Positions 1 through 10,495 of a DNA stretch of 64,000 nt are shown here, one piece after another (positions within the stretch are counted from its first letter, which is position 1; each line of letters opens with the position of its first letter). Made by a program: the position numbers and the translations under genes. This DNA comes from Forficula auricularia (taxonomy: Eukaryota > Arthropoda > Insecta > Dermaptera > Forficulidae): NCBI GenBank assembly GCA_024734495.1, contig JALMQS010000225.1:17181397-17245396 (forward strand), read 5' to 3'. Below the pieces are notes generated by a model, which worked only from the letters and a program-made list of their open reading frames with translations, was not told the DNA's origin and ran no database searches.

Positions 1-660
1 CGATTGAGGATAATATTTTTTAAATATGTTGTGAAACGATTCACAAAACATATTTGTATCCGTATTTGCTTCCTATTGATTTTCCTTCACTTTCCTGATT
101 TAATATATTAATAAATACCTATTCTGCTTAATCTTTTTAATAAGAATCGTATGGAGTTGGACAAGAATTTAAATCAAAAGCGAAGTTTTTAATTAAATGG
201 GCCAAACGTTTCGTCACTGATTTTTGACTTTTTCAGTGGCTCATCTGATAAACTTATTTGTTAGTTATTTTAACTATAAAAAAAACATTTTCAAAAAATT
301 TAAGAAACAATTGTCTCTTGTAACAATAATTATAAAATTAAAAATAAAAATGTTATTTCTTTTTTTATACACGTAATTAATCAAAACCTTTGGGTTTTAT
401 TTAAATTCTTGTCCTACTCCCTACTATCCTTATTAAAAAGATTTGACTATGGATGCGAACAATGAAATATTATGCAAAATGTTATTTTTACCAACAATTT
501 CTAATAAATAAATTTTTATAGACCTAAGCTCTTTTGTAGTAGTCATTTACATTAAATCAAAAGAAAGCAAAAAGTAGAATTTTTTTTTACCTTGATAATA
601 TTTTGCACGCAATTTTATATATCAATATTAGTATGAGATAATAGCTACACACACAGACAC
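1..660. other. AT-rich DNA without a recognisable gene
   Basis: Nothing here codes for a recognisable protein. The stretch is AT-rich with many short homopolymer runs and a short CA run near 645-656. It is most likely sequence flanking, or distal to, the 3' end of the R1-like LINE to its right. Confidence 0.6.
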
Positions 661-1120
661 TATACTACATGCATGATTATGGTGGTCTGCGAGCAGGAGC
701 TCATTACCTAACCATGTTACTGATTCTAACCTGTTTGCGACAGGCAATTTGATGGTGATGTTTCTTCAAATTGAAGAACCATCATCATCATGTTTTTTGA
801 GAAACCGCGGTGTGAGAGCTACTTAGCCGCACCTGAAGGGTGCGTTACCATGTGTCACCGCGAGGAGGTGGCTCTCTTAATCCTTCCGTGTGTCTTTACT
901 TATATGTAATGTATTAATTGATTTTGACTAACGGTCATATTGATTAAGTCAATAATCGTTTAGTCACTAACTACTCTACTGTGTGTGCTCTAGCCCTATT
1001 TGCTAGAATTTTTCTACATGCCCAGCATTACTGCTGGACCTATTTACTACTTCTTAAGTTTCTAACGTGCTTTGAGGGACAAAGGAATGAAGCATTATTC
1101 CCAGGGTCCCTCGTCGGTCT
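660..1120 (-). other. Probable 3' UTR of an R1-type LINE, with stem-loops
   Basis: On the minus strand this region directly follows the stop codon of the R1-type ORF2 fragment. It holds a long imperfect hairpin at 750-790 (arms of about 19 bp, one G-U pair and one mismatch, three-base apex) and a perfect 6-bp stem at 828-833/839-844. The segments at 814-821 and 871-879 are also nearly complementary. R1/R2-clade LINEs carry structured 3' UTRs recognised during target-primed reverse transcription, so the location fits. The UTR assignment is inferred. Confidence 0.45.
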
Positions 1121-1122
1121 GA

Positions 1123-2306
1123 TTAAGTCAGACCGCTCGTATTGTCTAGGGGTTGAGAGAAAAGAGGGAGCAGAGAGGGCGGAGCCAGAGGCACTGTATT
1201 TAGCGCTGTCTGTCTCCAATCTATACCCGCGTTTTCAAGTTCTTCCGGGGTCCATGCGCCGAGTCGAATTCTTTCATTCCGGTGAACGAAAGCTTGCCCT
1301 GCGAATTTTCTGAGCTTGAAGAATAGCTCTTCGGTTTTGATTAGTGATTGGAGGTCACTTGTTAGGTCACCTTCAATCAGCTCCTGGTATCTGAAGTTCG
1401 TGTAGAGCGGGCATTCGAAAAGAATGTGCTCTACCGTTTCCTCAATGAAGTTGCATTCAGGACAGTTTGCATTGTCCACGGCTCCTCTCTCGAATAACGT
1501 GCCGTTTATTGACCCGTACCCGCTGAGGATGAATAGTGTGTGCATGTCGGGGTTATACCACGTGGGCATGTTTCCGTACATGACTCGCGGGAAGAAACGT
1601 TTTGTCAGGCGTCCGGTGACACCTTGTGCCCACTCTTCCTGCCACAGTCTACCTATTTCGCTGTCCAATTTTGAATACTCGTGGTTTATACGGTAGTCTT
1701 CCACGCGTTCATGTTGTATGAACTCGTATTGTCCTACCGTTACACTTAAATTTTTCTGAATTTTATATCTCGCGGCTGATTTTAACATTTCTAAACGAAG
1801 TGGGCAGCACCTGCCAAGACTCGAATCGCTGCCGTGGATACCGTTCTGCATACTCTTGTCATACCATATAGGATGGCGCGATCAATAGAATCCATAACGC
1901 TGTTGGCCTGTGCCCTTTGCGAATCATTAGTCGCGATAACGACAGCTCCGTAAGTGGCGGTCGGAAGAAAGAGGCTCTTCCAGTACAAGCCGACTGTTTT
2001 GCTATTAAGACCCCACTTATGGCGGGCAATTGTCTTAACGTCGCTGGTCAGGATTTTGACTTTATCTTTTACTCTTTCGAGATGTGGGATAAATGTCTTA
2101 CCTTTGTCCAGAGTTATCCCGAGATATTTGACGGTTTCGTGGAATTTAATATTTTTCCCGTTGATTTTAATAATGGTTCTGTTTGGAAACTTCAGGGAGG
2201 GGTGGAACAAGATCGCTTCTGATTTCTCTTCCGCGAGCTGTAAACCACTTCTCTGGCACCAATCTTGAATAATTTTGATAGCACAATTTGTCACAGACAA
2301 ACAACT
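1123..2306 (-). pseudogene. R1-clade LINE ORF2, C-terminal fragment (thumb and zinc knuckle)
   Basis: The fragment begins inside the reverse transcriptase, just before a motif-D-like W-C-Q-R-S-G-L-Q-L segment, then continues through the R1-type thumb/connection (VKYLGITLD, TATYGA) and RTVSTAA. It ends with a CX2CX8HX4C knuckle (CPEC...HILFEC) typical of R1/TRAS-like LINEs. A frameshift near 1800 separates the two reading frames. The 5' part of the element, including the FADD box, is absent, as expected from 5' truncation. It is fused in frame to another LINE at about 2306, so one 410-codon reading frame spans both. It cannot encode active enzyme. Confidence 0.8.
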
Positions 2307-5298
2307 GGCATTTATCCTCAGATCATTCCTGCATCTAGTGTTATATTCGTGACTAAAGATATTTTTATGAAAAAGTTCTGGGTGTTTTTTTAGAAATAAA
2401 ACACTTTCCATAACGCAGACGTCATATACAGTTAAAATATTCAATTCTTGGAAGATACTTTTGCAGTGAGTTCTCGGTCCCTCCCCTACAATAGCTCTAA
2501 CACACCTTTTTTGTGCAGTAAACAATCTAGCAACATGTGTAGACCCTCCCCAAATTACTATACCATATCTCAAACTGGATTCAACATAGGCATAATAAAT
2601 ATTTAAGAGAACCCTCAGAGGAACCGTATGTCGAAGAGTGCGGATCAGAAAACCATATTTATTGACTCTTTGTATAATCATATTGATGTGATTACTCCAG
2701 CTTAGATGTCTGTCAATATTTAGTCCCAAGAACTTCACCTCGTCTATAATTCTGATTGCTCCGAAATCATTCAAGTCTAAATTATGTTGTACGGATCCAT
2801 ACTCTCCAAACCGTATGTTTTGAGTCTTTTCGATATTTAACTGGAGGCTGTTCTCCTTAAACCACTGCGACACGCCAAGTAACGATGTATTCACGGTCGA
2901 TGAAAGAAGTAGCTCGTTTTTCCCCCCATAAACTATTGCTGTGTCGTCAGCAAAGAGTAACACATTTTCTTCTGCTACGATCAAGTCGTTGATATATACA
3001 ATGAATAGCAGTGGCCCAAGCAACCCCTCTATATAAACTACCGCTTTCCGATCTCACTGTTTGGTATTTGCCATTTTCTATGACAGTAACCTGAACATGT
3101 TGTCTACGGTCAGCAAGATAAGATTTAATTAAATTTAGTCCATTTCCCCTGACTCCCATCTTAAAAAGTTTATCGCATAGCAGTTCATGGTGGACACAAT
3201 CGAAAGCCTTCGATAGATCTAACAATGAGAGCAAATTCAGACTTTTGTTGTTCCAAGAACTGATAATATTGTTAATGGCTTTAAAAACAGCCAAACTCGT
3301 CGAAGAGCCTGACCTGAAACCGTGTTGACTATCTGAGATTAAGTTAAACCTTTCAAAATAGTCATTTAATCTTTTATAAATAACTTTTTCAAAAATTTTT
3401 GAAACATTGCTCAACAGTGAGACCGGACGATAGTTATCTATGCAGTGCTTGTCCCCTTTTTTAAATATTGGCTTAATTACAGCTGTCTTTAACAAATCCG
3501 GAAAAACACCTTGCTGCAAGGAAAGGTTGATCATATAGCACAAAGGTGATATTAAATAACCCGAATACTGCTTCAAAATGCGAACAGGTATCTCATCCCA
3601 TCCATAAGATGAGCTATTCTTTAATGACATTATTATTTTATATATCTCAAGTTCTGTACTAGGGGTCACAAACAAACTGTTGGAGCCATTATAGATATTG
3701 TATTCAGACTTAAACGTTGGTTCATCCAAATGTAGTTTTTTCGTAACATTCAAGTAAAATTCATTAAATTCATTTGCTATCGTGGTCAGATCTGAAACTT
3801 CTTCGTTATTAATTTTAAAAAATCCCGGAAGTCCGCTTTCATTATTTCTATCAGAATGATTGTTTTGTTTAATAATTTTTTCTTCTTCACATCCAATCCA
3901 GCGTTTACTTCCAGTCCCTCCAGAAGAACTTGGAACATCCTATCCAGGTCCTCATCAGTCAATCTATTTTGTTTAAGGGGCATTATGTGATGATTGGATT
4001 CTCGAATATTATGAGTTTTGAGCACGTGTGTTGTCAGATTCAGAGTCCAGTAGAAAATATTCCATATTGCCGTAGATTTATTTCTAGCTCCATCAATAAT
4101 CTTTGTGTAATGATTCTTTTTGCACCTCATGTTTTATTCTTTTACAAATTAGTTTATATTCACTTCTGATGTTTGTAGTATCCCAATTTTGTTTTTCAAA
4201 AAATTTAAGAGTTTGATATAATTTTCTTTTAGTTTTAAATAATTTACAAATATCACCTGTGACCCAATTTCGACTTTTATCCGTTCCAAAATTCGAATAA
4301 ACCAGTTTTTTAGGGAATGCCACGTTGAAATAATAAATGAAATTATCGTGAAACATTTTATAGCAATCATTTACATCTCTGCCGTTGAAGACGGACCCCC
4401 AGCTCTCCCCACTAATCAATGATTCAAATATTAAATTATTCTCTTCCGTAAACAGTCTGGAATGCTTCCAAGACTTTTTCATTTGGTCTGCTTTAGCAGT
4501 TCTAAAATCAACCAAAAGTGCAAGATGATCTGATAATAAGGTATCAACAGTTTGAGCACATGTAACATCAGCATTGAATTTAACAATAATATTATCTATT
4601 AATGTTTCACTGTTTTCGGTAATCCTAGTTGGATCAGAAACAGTAGTTCTTAAATTAAAACACTCTATTAGATTCACAAATTGTCTAATCTTAACATCAT
4701 TTACATTTAAAAAATTTATATTAAAGTCTGCACAAATAAATATGTCAAATTTAGGGTTGTTTGATAGAACAGTTAACAATTCTTCCATTTTTTCCATAAA
4801 CAAGCTAAAATCACTTTGGGGTGATCTATAAATTGATACAATAATAATATTCAATAGTCTACATTTGACAGCACAACACTCAAAAATCTTCTCCGCCGAT
4901 AGCACGCATATTTCTTCCATCGTGTCACAAAAGAATGTCGGCTTAGCATAAATTGCTACACCTCCATGGATAAATTCCTTTCTGCAAAATTCTGCTACCA
5001 AATTATAGTCTAGTATTCCAACCATCATTATTTCCGTTCCTGTCAGCAAATGTTCACATAGGCACACAAAGTCAGGTTTTTCATTTGTCAAAAATAATTC
5101 AAATTCTTCTATGTTGTTTCTTAAGCATTGTATGTTTAAGTGCAAGATCTTATTTGTCCTTTGTGTAATATATTCCTTAGAATCACTTTTATTTTTTTTC
5201 TTCAGCATTTTCTTTTGGTTTACCACGAAAAAACTGTCTGATTGTAGTTCCCGTTGGCCACACTGATGGTTCCATTGCCTTTTTAAAATTAACCTCAT
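2306..5298 (-). pseudogene. CR1/jockey-group LINE ORF2 (endonuclease plus reverse transcriptase), broken
   Basis: Reading right to left: an APE-type endonuclease at 5298-4093 (LHLNIQ, CEHLL, HGGVAIYA, ADFNI, SDHLAL); a linker with several frameshifts near 4130-3760; then the RT fingers and palm at 3753-2947 ([27 protein letters not shown]) and the catalytic FADD at about 2951-2940. The usual G-V-P-Q-G-S box near 3030 is damaged by a small deletion that shifts the frame. The protein is cut at about 2306, where an R1-type RT fragment takes over. ORF1 lies just upstream and slightly overlaps. Clade assignment is from motif style only. Confidence 0.85.
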
Positions 5299-6060
5299 TT
5301 ATCGTTACTTTAAAAGAAGAGTAATATTGAGGAAACTTTGATGTTAATTTTTCACCTTGAGCCTCAGGAAATAACGGTTTCAGAAATTCAATCACATCGT
5401 TTACTTCAGTATTTGGATGAAGCTTACTTACATGAATAAATTTCACCCTTGGTACAGCCTTCAAATTTTTGTTCCCATCGCTTCCATCACCTATCACTAT
5501 TGTAGTCCTTTCTTTTCTTTTTTGTGATTAACTTTTTTCAATTTTGATTTAACATCCCCGTGTTCCGGATCCACTTTGTTATTTGAATTCGGAGCGTCTA
5601 CTTTATCATTGCTTATTTCATCACTGTTATATTCATCTTTACTTCTCGGGTTGCCTCTAGATGGCGTCACCTGTCTCTTTAGGTCAATCAATTTAAAAGA
5701 ATCATTATTATTTTTTAACAATTCATTTATCGTTTCCTGGTCCCTAATACGAGCTTCCAGATGAAAAACAAGCCTCTTCATCACGTCGAACTCGGAACCA
5801 GGTTGATCTGCATCACTTGACCTCAGGACGCTTTCATCCTTAGGCCTGTCATTAACTTCTTCCAATCCATTCTCCTGTCCATCATGAGACAGATCTGGAA
5901 TCTTCTCTTTCAGTGCATTCAGAAAATCACTCGATGTAATTTGAGCGGGTATAACTTTGTAAACTATCAAGTTCAAAAGATTAACCTTCTTTAATTTGTT
6001 AAGCTCATTATACAACGCTTTATCATCAACCGCTATTTTGGATAATCTGTCGATCGATAG
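5189..6060 (-). pseudogene. ORF1 of the CR1/jockey-group LINE
   Basis: Two frames at 6015-5497 and 5497-5189 form one protein split by a frameshift near 5497. The N-terminal half is charged and predicted to be coiled (RLVFHLEARIRDQETINELL). The C-terminal half carries the insect LINE ORF1 signature KLHPNTEVNDV...WPTGTTIRQF, an RNA-binding chaperone-like domain that packages element RNA. The frame stays open past the first methionine to about 6060, where the element stops, so its 5' end is missing. Its end overlaps the ORF2 start by about 110 bp, typical of two-ORF LINEs. Confidence 0.75.
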
Positions 6061-6245
6061 TAGCGTGATCTTGCGGCAAATTCACTGAACGAGCATAAAA
6101 AATCCAAGTTGATTTTTTGGGTTATGTCGATTTTTGAAGATGTTTAATTCGGGATAAAATTAATTAATCCAATATGATAATATAATTTTTATCTCAGAAT
6201 ACCGAATAAGTGTTAGTATCTTTCACTGAAGTTTTTCTTGAGATG

Positions 6246-6320
6246 CCTGCTGGAAAACGTTGATTTCGATGAATGTTTTCTGGAGGGCAAAAGCATGTGT
6301 TGACACTACGAAGGTTGGGG
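6246..6320. repeat. 75-bp direct repeat, copy A
   Basis: The segment beginning TGCTGGAAAACGTTGATTTC recurs, nearly identical and in the same orientation, at 7643-7716. The two copies bracket the MULE-like transposase remnant. They are direct, not inverted, so they are not TIRs of that element; they may be fragments of another dispersed repeat. Confidence 0.75.
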
Positions 6321-7546
6321 CACTATATATACTGACTCATTAGTTCCCCTTTTGTACAATAAGTTTTGTAGTTTTCTTATCATATTTGAATAATTTGAAT
6401 GTTTATTGTCTAAAACCATCGTTTCAATAACAGATCCATTTAAGTAAATATCTGGATTTTTATATAGTCTTACCATGATTGTAACCTGAATTGTACATTT
6501 ATACTTTAATGAGGAGCCTTCTACGTGTAATACTGACTCATTAGTTCTCCTTTTGTACAATAAGTTTTGTAGTTTTCTTATCATATTTGAATAATTTCCA
6601 TTGGAATCGTTCAGGGTAGCCATCTAAATAAAATAGAAATAATTTATTAATTATTAATACTGAATATTTTTCACACAAATGATAATATTTTAATTTCATA
6701 TGTTTACCTTTAATTGCTCTATTCCTTCTGAGTAATTAAGTCCTATAGAAAGGAATCTTATGACGAAATGTACAAATTTTTGTCTTATTTTAAAATCCAA
6801 ACCGGATAAAAGCCAATCGCTAATAGGCAAAGTTGTAAGAAAATCAATCGATACCATTGAGTTTTCAATGGATTTTCTCTCGATTTCCTTCCTGCTTATG
6901 GAAACAGGGGCAATGTAATTGTTGGAACGACTTGTATGTAATGCGATTACATTGCAAATTTCTATATGCTATTGCCCACTTTTCTTTTCTATCCACATAT
7001 AAATCCGAAAAATACCTAAAGAAATCTGGACAAGAATCCCTGGTGAATTTTAAAAATTCATTCAGCAAAACATTAAAAGGTTCTATACCTTTTCCTTCAA
7101 TAAGAGTAATTAGAAATTTATAAACATCTTCTTAAAGATCCCTTGACTTTACTTTATTACGGATGTTTTTTCCATGCACGAATTATATGCCACTTGCACA
7201 GAAGGTGATTAACAGATCCGAATATGTTTTCGACTGCTTTGAAACTGATTCTATCATCATCTGTCATCAAAGCATTAATTTTTAATTGTGGAATTCTGGT
7301 TTTAATAGACGCCAACAAAATTGTCATGGTCTCTATATCTAACTTACTGGAAATGAAATGGGCAACTAGATATCCATTTCCATATTCAGTAGGAACAACT
7401 AAAGTTAATAATAAATATTTATAAATATTAGTACAATGGGTTGCATCCATACAGAGAATACGAGCGCACCCATGTATCATCATATTAGCTTGTTCTTTAG
7501 TTTGGATGTCCCAAACCCAAAGCTTTATCCGGCTAAATATGAACAT
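6306..7546 (-). pseudogene. MULE (Mutator-like) transposase remnant
   Basis: At 7546-7157 the protein shows ILCMDATH, MTDDD and CKWHIIRAW, the first two acidic motifs and the CxWH motif of MULE transposases. After a frameshift near 7140, the frame from about 7110 to 6865 continues with KWAIAYRNLQCN, matching the WA-x-x-YR element downstream of the MULE catalytic core. A further 105-codon frame at 6623-6306 holds an internal duplication of SNMIRKLQNLLYKR and may be a decayed C-terminus. No N-terminus or TIRs were found. This is a dead fragment; MULE enzymes cut and paste DNA with 8-10 bp target duplications. Confidence 0.65.
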
Positions 7547-7578
7547 ATTTTACATATACTGGCCAAATTATTAGACTA
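7513..7578. repeat. 63-bp segment shared with 19555-19617
   Basis: The segment CAAAGCTTTATCCGGCTAAA and the next ~43 bp recur without visible change at 19555-19617. Here it overlaps the N-terminal end of the MULE frame. There it ends exactly where a Harbinger-like terminus starts. Confidence 0.75.
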
Positions 7579-7642
7579 AGATTGTTTTAAAAGCAAATTC
7601 TTTACTGATTACATAACACTAAACACATTAATGTACAGATAT

Positions 7643-7716
7643 CTGCTGGAAAACGTTGATTTCGATGAATTTTTTCTGGAGGGCAAAAGCATGAGTTGAC
7701 ACGACGAGGGTTGGGC
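7643..7716. repeat. 75-bp direct repeat, copy B
   Basis: Second copy of the repeat at 6246-6320, same orientation, with a few substitutions. Confidence 0.75.
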
Positions 7717-7725
7717 AAACTAATG

Positions 7726-8060
7726 TTTTATGTTTTCAGCTGACTCAGCTTGTTCCAAATGACCATAATACCCCTGATAGTTTCAATCCAATTTCGGATG
7801 CAGGGACAAACTCCCCCTTCTTCTGCGATTTAAATTTCATTGACGAAAGTACATACTACCACCTCCTTCCAAAATGCGATATGGCTGGTTACGGCCCCTT
7901 TCAGCGGTTTTATGTTTTCAGCTGACTCAGCTTGTTCCAAATGACCATAATACCCCTGATAGTTTCGATCCAATTTCGGATACAGGGTGGGACAAACTCC
8001 TCCTTCTTCTGCGATTTAAATTTCATTGACGAAAGTACATACTACCACCTCCTTCCAAAA
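7726..8060. repeat. 181-bp tandem repeat, block 1 (about 1.85 units)
   Basis: The unit starts TTTTATGTTTTCAGCTGACT at 7726 and again at 7907, giving a 181-bp period. It contains CAAACTCCCCCTTCTTCTGC and TACTACCACCTCCTTCC. The second unit breaks off at about 8060, where hAT sequence begins. The same unit resumes at 13451 in the same orientation, so about 5.4 kb of other elements interrupts one array. On the minus strand the unit contains a purine tract (GAAGAAGGGGGAG) before TTTGTCCC, so it could derive from the 3' end of an LTR element; that is inference. Confidence 0.75.
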
Positions 8061-8605
8061 TTTGTGCAGGTTTCTTTGAGCGTGGATTTTTGAAACCAAA
8101 GCTTCATAGACAGCATTAAGTTTTTGTGCATTCTTAAATGCAGATTTTTTAATCGCGGGTCTAGTAATGTACACTCAGGAATCAAGATCTGCTCTTTGAC
8201 TATCAACCTTTGATCAATTTCCGACATTAATTTTTCACACATGTGTACGATACTTTGAGGTAATTGTTGCTTATTAGAAAATTCCTTAATAAAATCGTAT
8301 AGATTTCTCGAAAGAATCATTGTTTTTGACAAAGTGACAGTTTTGTCCGCAGTCAACTCTTTTGTCACCTCATCAACTAATTGAAGTATATTTATAGCAT
8401 ATTGTATTATATTCCAGTCTTCAGGCGATATTTTTGCTTCATCATACCCTAAAACCGCAAGAGTGGATAAAATAGGTTCTTTATTGCTAAATACCCTTTT
8501 TAGCATATCATAAGTTGAGTTCCATCGTGTCGGCACATCCTGCACAAGTTTTAATTCCGGCAAATTCATCTGCTTCTGTGTTTCATGAAGATTGGACAAG
8601 ATTCC
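8060..8605 (-). pseudogene. hAT-family transposase fragment (middle part)
   Basis: The 180-codon frame contains the hAT signature VPTRWNSTYDMLKR followed by the helical region (EDWNIIQYA...VTKELTADKTVTLS...LDPRLKN), as in ZBED-like hAT transposases. The N-terminal BED finger, catalytic core and C-terminal dimerisation domain are all missing. The fragment ends abruptly in the 181-bp repeat on one side and the GAAC-rich stretch on the other. The last few residues of the frame come from the tandem repeat. Confidence 0.75.
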
Positions 8606-8886
8606 GAACTACAAGAGAACGAAGAAGGAAGAACTAACAGAACGATAGGAGAACTAACGAACTAAGTTTGGACTGTGAACACTGAACAGAAACTGTGTGG
8701 GCCTGTGAACAGGATAAGTGAACTACGAACGATGAGAGATCCATGGAAATGGAAATAAATTTGAACTGTGAAGGTGAACTAGGCGAACCTGTGAACGATA
8801 AGTGAACTCTGAACTAGGAACTAAAGTTAAATGTTATGAACTAAGATACTAAGAACTAGTAGAACTAAAGAACTAAACTATGTGAA
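8605..8886. repeat. GAAC/GAACT-rich cryptic repeat
   Basis: About 280 bp in which GAAC or GAACT recurs more than twenty times at irregular spacing, all on the plus strand. It looks like a decayed short-period repeat. It joins a hAT fragment directly to the LINE endonuclease fragment. Confidence 0.6.
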
Positions 8887-8887
8887 C

Positions 8888-9545
8888 TTAATCTTCATCC
8901 ACTAGACTCGAGCTCGATTTCTTAACTTCCAGGCCCCTGCAGTTAGTAAACACCAGGTCCAATTTCCTTCCCATATAGTTGCATATATTGTTTGCCTGTT
9001 GCAAATCCAGGGTGTTCAGGAATGAGTCCATGATAAAGTTGATTGGAGAGGAATGCTGTGAGTGCTGAGAGGGATTTTTCTCCACTTCTTGCCAATCCGG
9101 TAGGTTAAAGTCGCCGCACAATACAATTTTTTTGTCCGGATATTTAAGAAGCAGCAGCTCCACCTCGTCGCAAAGCTGCTCATACTTATCACCAGTCTGA
9201 CTAGGTGGGATATAAATGGATCCAATAATATACACTGTGCTGCCAACATTGACCTTAACATAAATTTGTTCCAAGCTGTCATATCTGCTCGTCAACATGC
9301 TGGATGAATAGTTATTTCTCACCGAGATTAAAACTCCACCTCCATGTTTTTTATTACTATTTCGCTCATTTCTTGCCAATCTATATATTGAAAATTCGTT
9401 CAGGCCAAGTTCAGAATCATTAACAGCACTCGAAAGCCAAGTTTCACTACATATTATAATATCAGACCCCATAATAGGAATTGAGTCTCGCAATCTATGC
9501 TGCTTTGTGTTTAGACCTATAACATTTTGATAAATTATGTTTATC
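8888..9545 (-). pseudogene. LINE endonuclease domain (jockey/CR1 type), 3'-truncated
   Basis: The frame is open from about 9545, beginning IIYQNVIGLNTK, and carries APE endonuclease motifs: SETWL, HGGGVLI, YIPPS, CGDFNLPDW and KLDLVFTN. It stops at 8888 before the SDH motif and the whole reverse transcriptase. LINE copies normally lose their 5' ends, so a retained 5' half with no RT means a later deletion or rearrangement at about 8888. The ORF1 to its right belongs to the same element. Confidence 0.8.
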
Positions 9546-9571
9546 TAGGTGTTTGCCCCGTTCCTCAATTC

Positions 9572-10402
9572 TCAATTTCGCTTAATAATTCTCGGCAGGC
9601 CATTAAAACTTTGGATAACAATGTCATTTTCGCCATCTTCTTGCCGTTTTTTCAATTCTTCTTTTAGTTTTTTGTAATAGTCCTTTTGAAGCTTAGTTTT
9701 ATCCCTGGTTGCAGAAACGATAGTTTTTATGTTTTTATTTGCAGAAATGAAAGAATTTAGCAACCGCTGGGCATCCTCCTCACTCTCACATACAATCTTA
9801 ACCGGTCGAGGTCTGCCCGGCGCAACATCAACATTCTTGCCCAAACTGAAAATTCTCCAAGTATTGGCCAATTCAGAACATTCCCCATTCAATATCTTGT
9901 GGATTTCCGCCGAGTCTTCACTGTTCCTCTGCTGAGGATTTTGAGAATTTGACTCTACTAAACCAAAAATTATCAGATTTTTTTTTCTTAAGATCCTCTC
10001 ATTCATCTCGCTTAATGCCGTCTCGTTGAATTCGCCATCGTCACCAACACCTCCCCGTACAGCGGCGAGCCTGGATTCAATTCCGTCTATCTTCTTTTTG
10101 AGTTGGCTCAAAGATGCCTCCATTTGTCATATTTATTGCAACGTCTGACTAAATCATCTATAGATTTATCTATTTCCAATACTGGAATCAGTATCACAAC
10201 GAAAGCAGAAGTATACCATTTGCTTATTTGTGTCCTTAATAGCTCTTTGTTCAGTTCGGTTCAAGTTCATGCATTTATTATGAACAGGCAATTTGCATTT
10301 AACGCAGGTGTATGTATCCATTGTGTTCGTTTCTTTCTGGGAAGCACTTACTAATATCCAGCAGCACCATTTTGTTATTAATTTGATGAAAAATTTGTTC
10401 AA
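9572..10402 (-). pseudogene. LINE ORF1 with PHD-type zinc finger
   Basis: Two frames belong together. At 10402-10166 there is a PHD-like finger (CVKCKLPVHNKCMNL...YFCFRC). At 10123-9572 there is a coiled coil (SQLKKKIDGIESRLAAV) followed by a globular RNA-binding region (NLIIFGL, RPRPVKIVC). PHD finger plus coiled coil plus RRM-like domain is a known ORF1 layout in CR1/jockey-group LINEs. The frames are offset near 10130-10165. The endonuclease frame starts about 30 bp downstream. Confidence 0.7.
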
Positions 10403-10462
10403 AATTATGCTGTTATTAATTTAATAGTTATTTAATGATTATTCAATTATTATATTTATAAT

Positions 10463-10495
10463 ATTTGAGGGGGTCAGAAGCCAAGGGGTCCAAGT
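10463..10495. repeat. Left TIR with ATTT target duplication
   Basis: ATTT at 10463-10466 then the 29-bp TIR. Its exact reverse complement lies at 13234-13262, followed by ATTT at 13263-13266. Confidence 0.9.

Noticed and set aside
981..1313. 110-codon plus-strand ORF
   Set aside because: Lies antisense to the R1-type ORF2 end and 3' UTR and has no recognisable domain; treated as a shadow frame.
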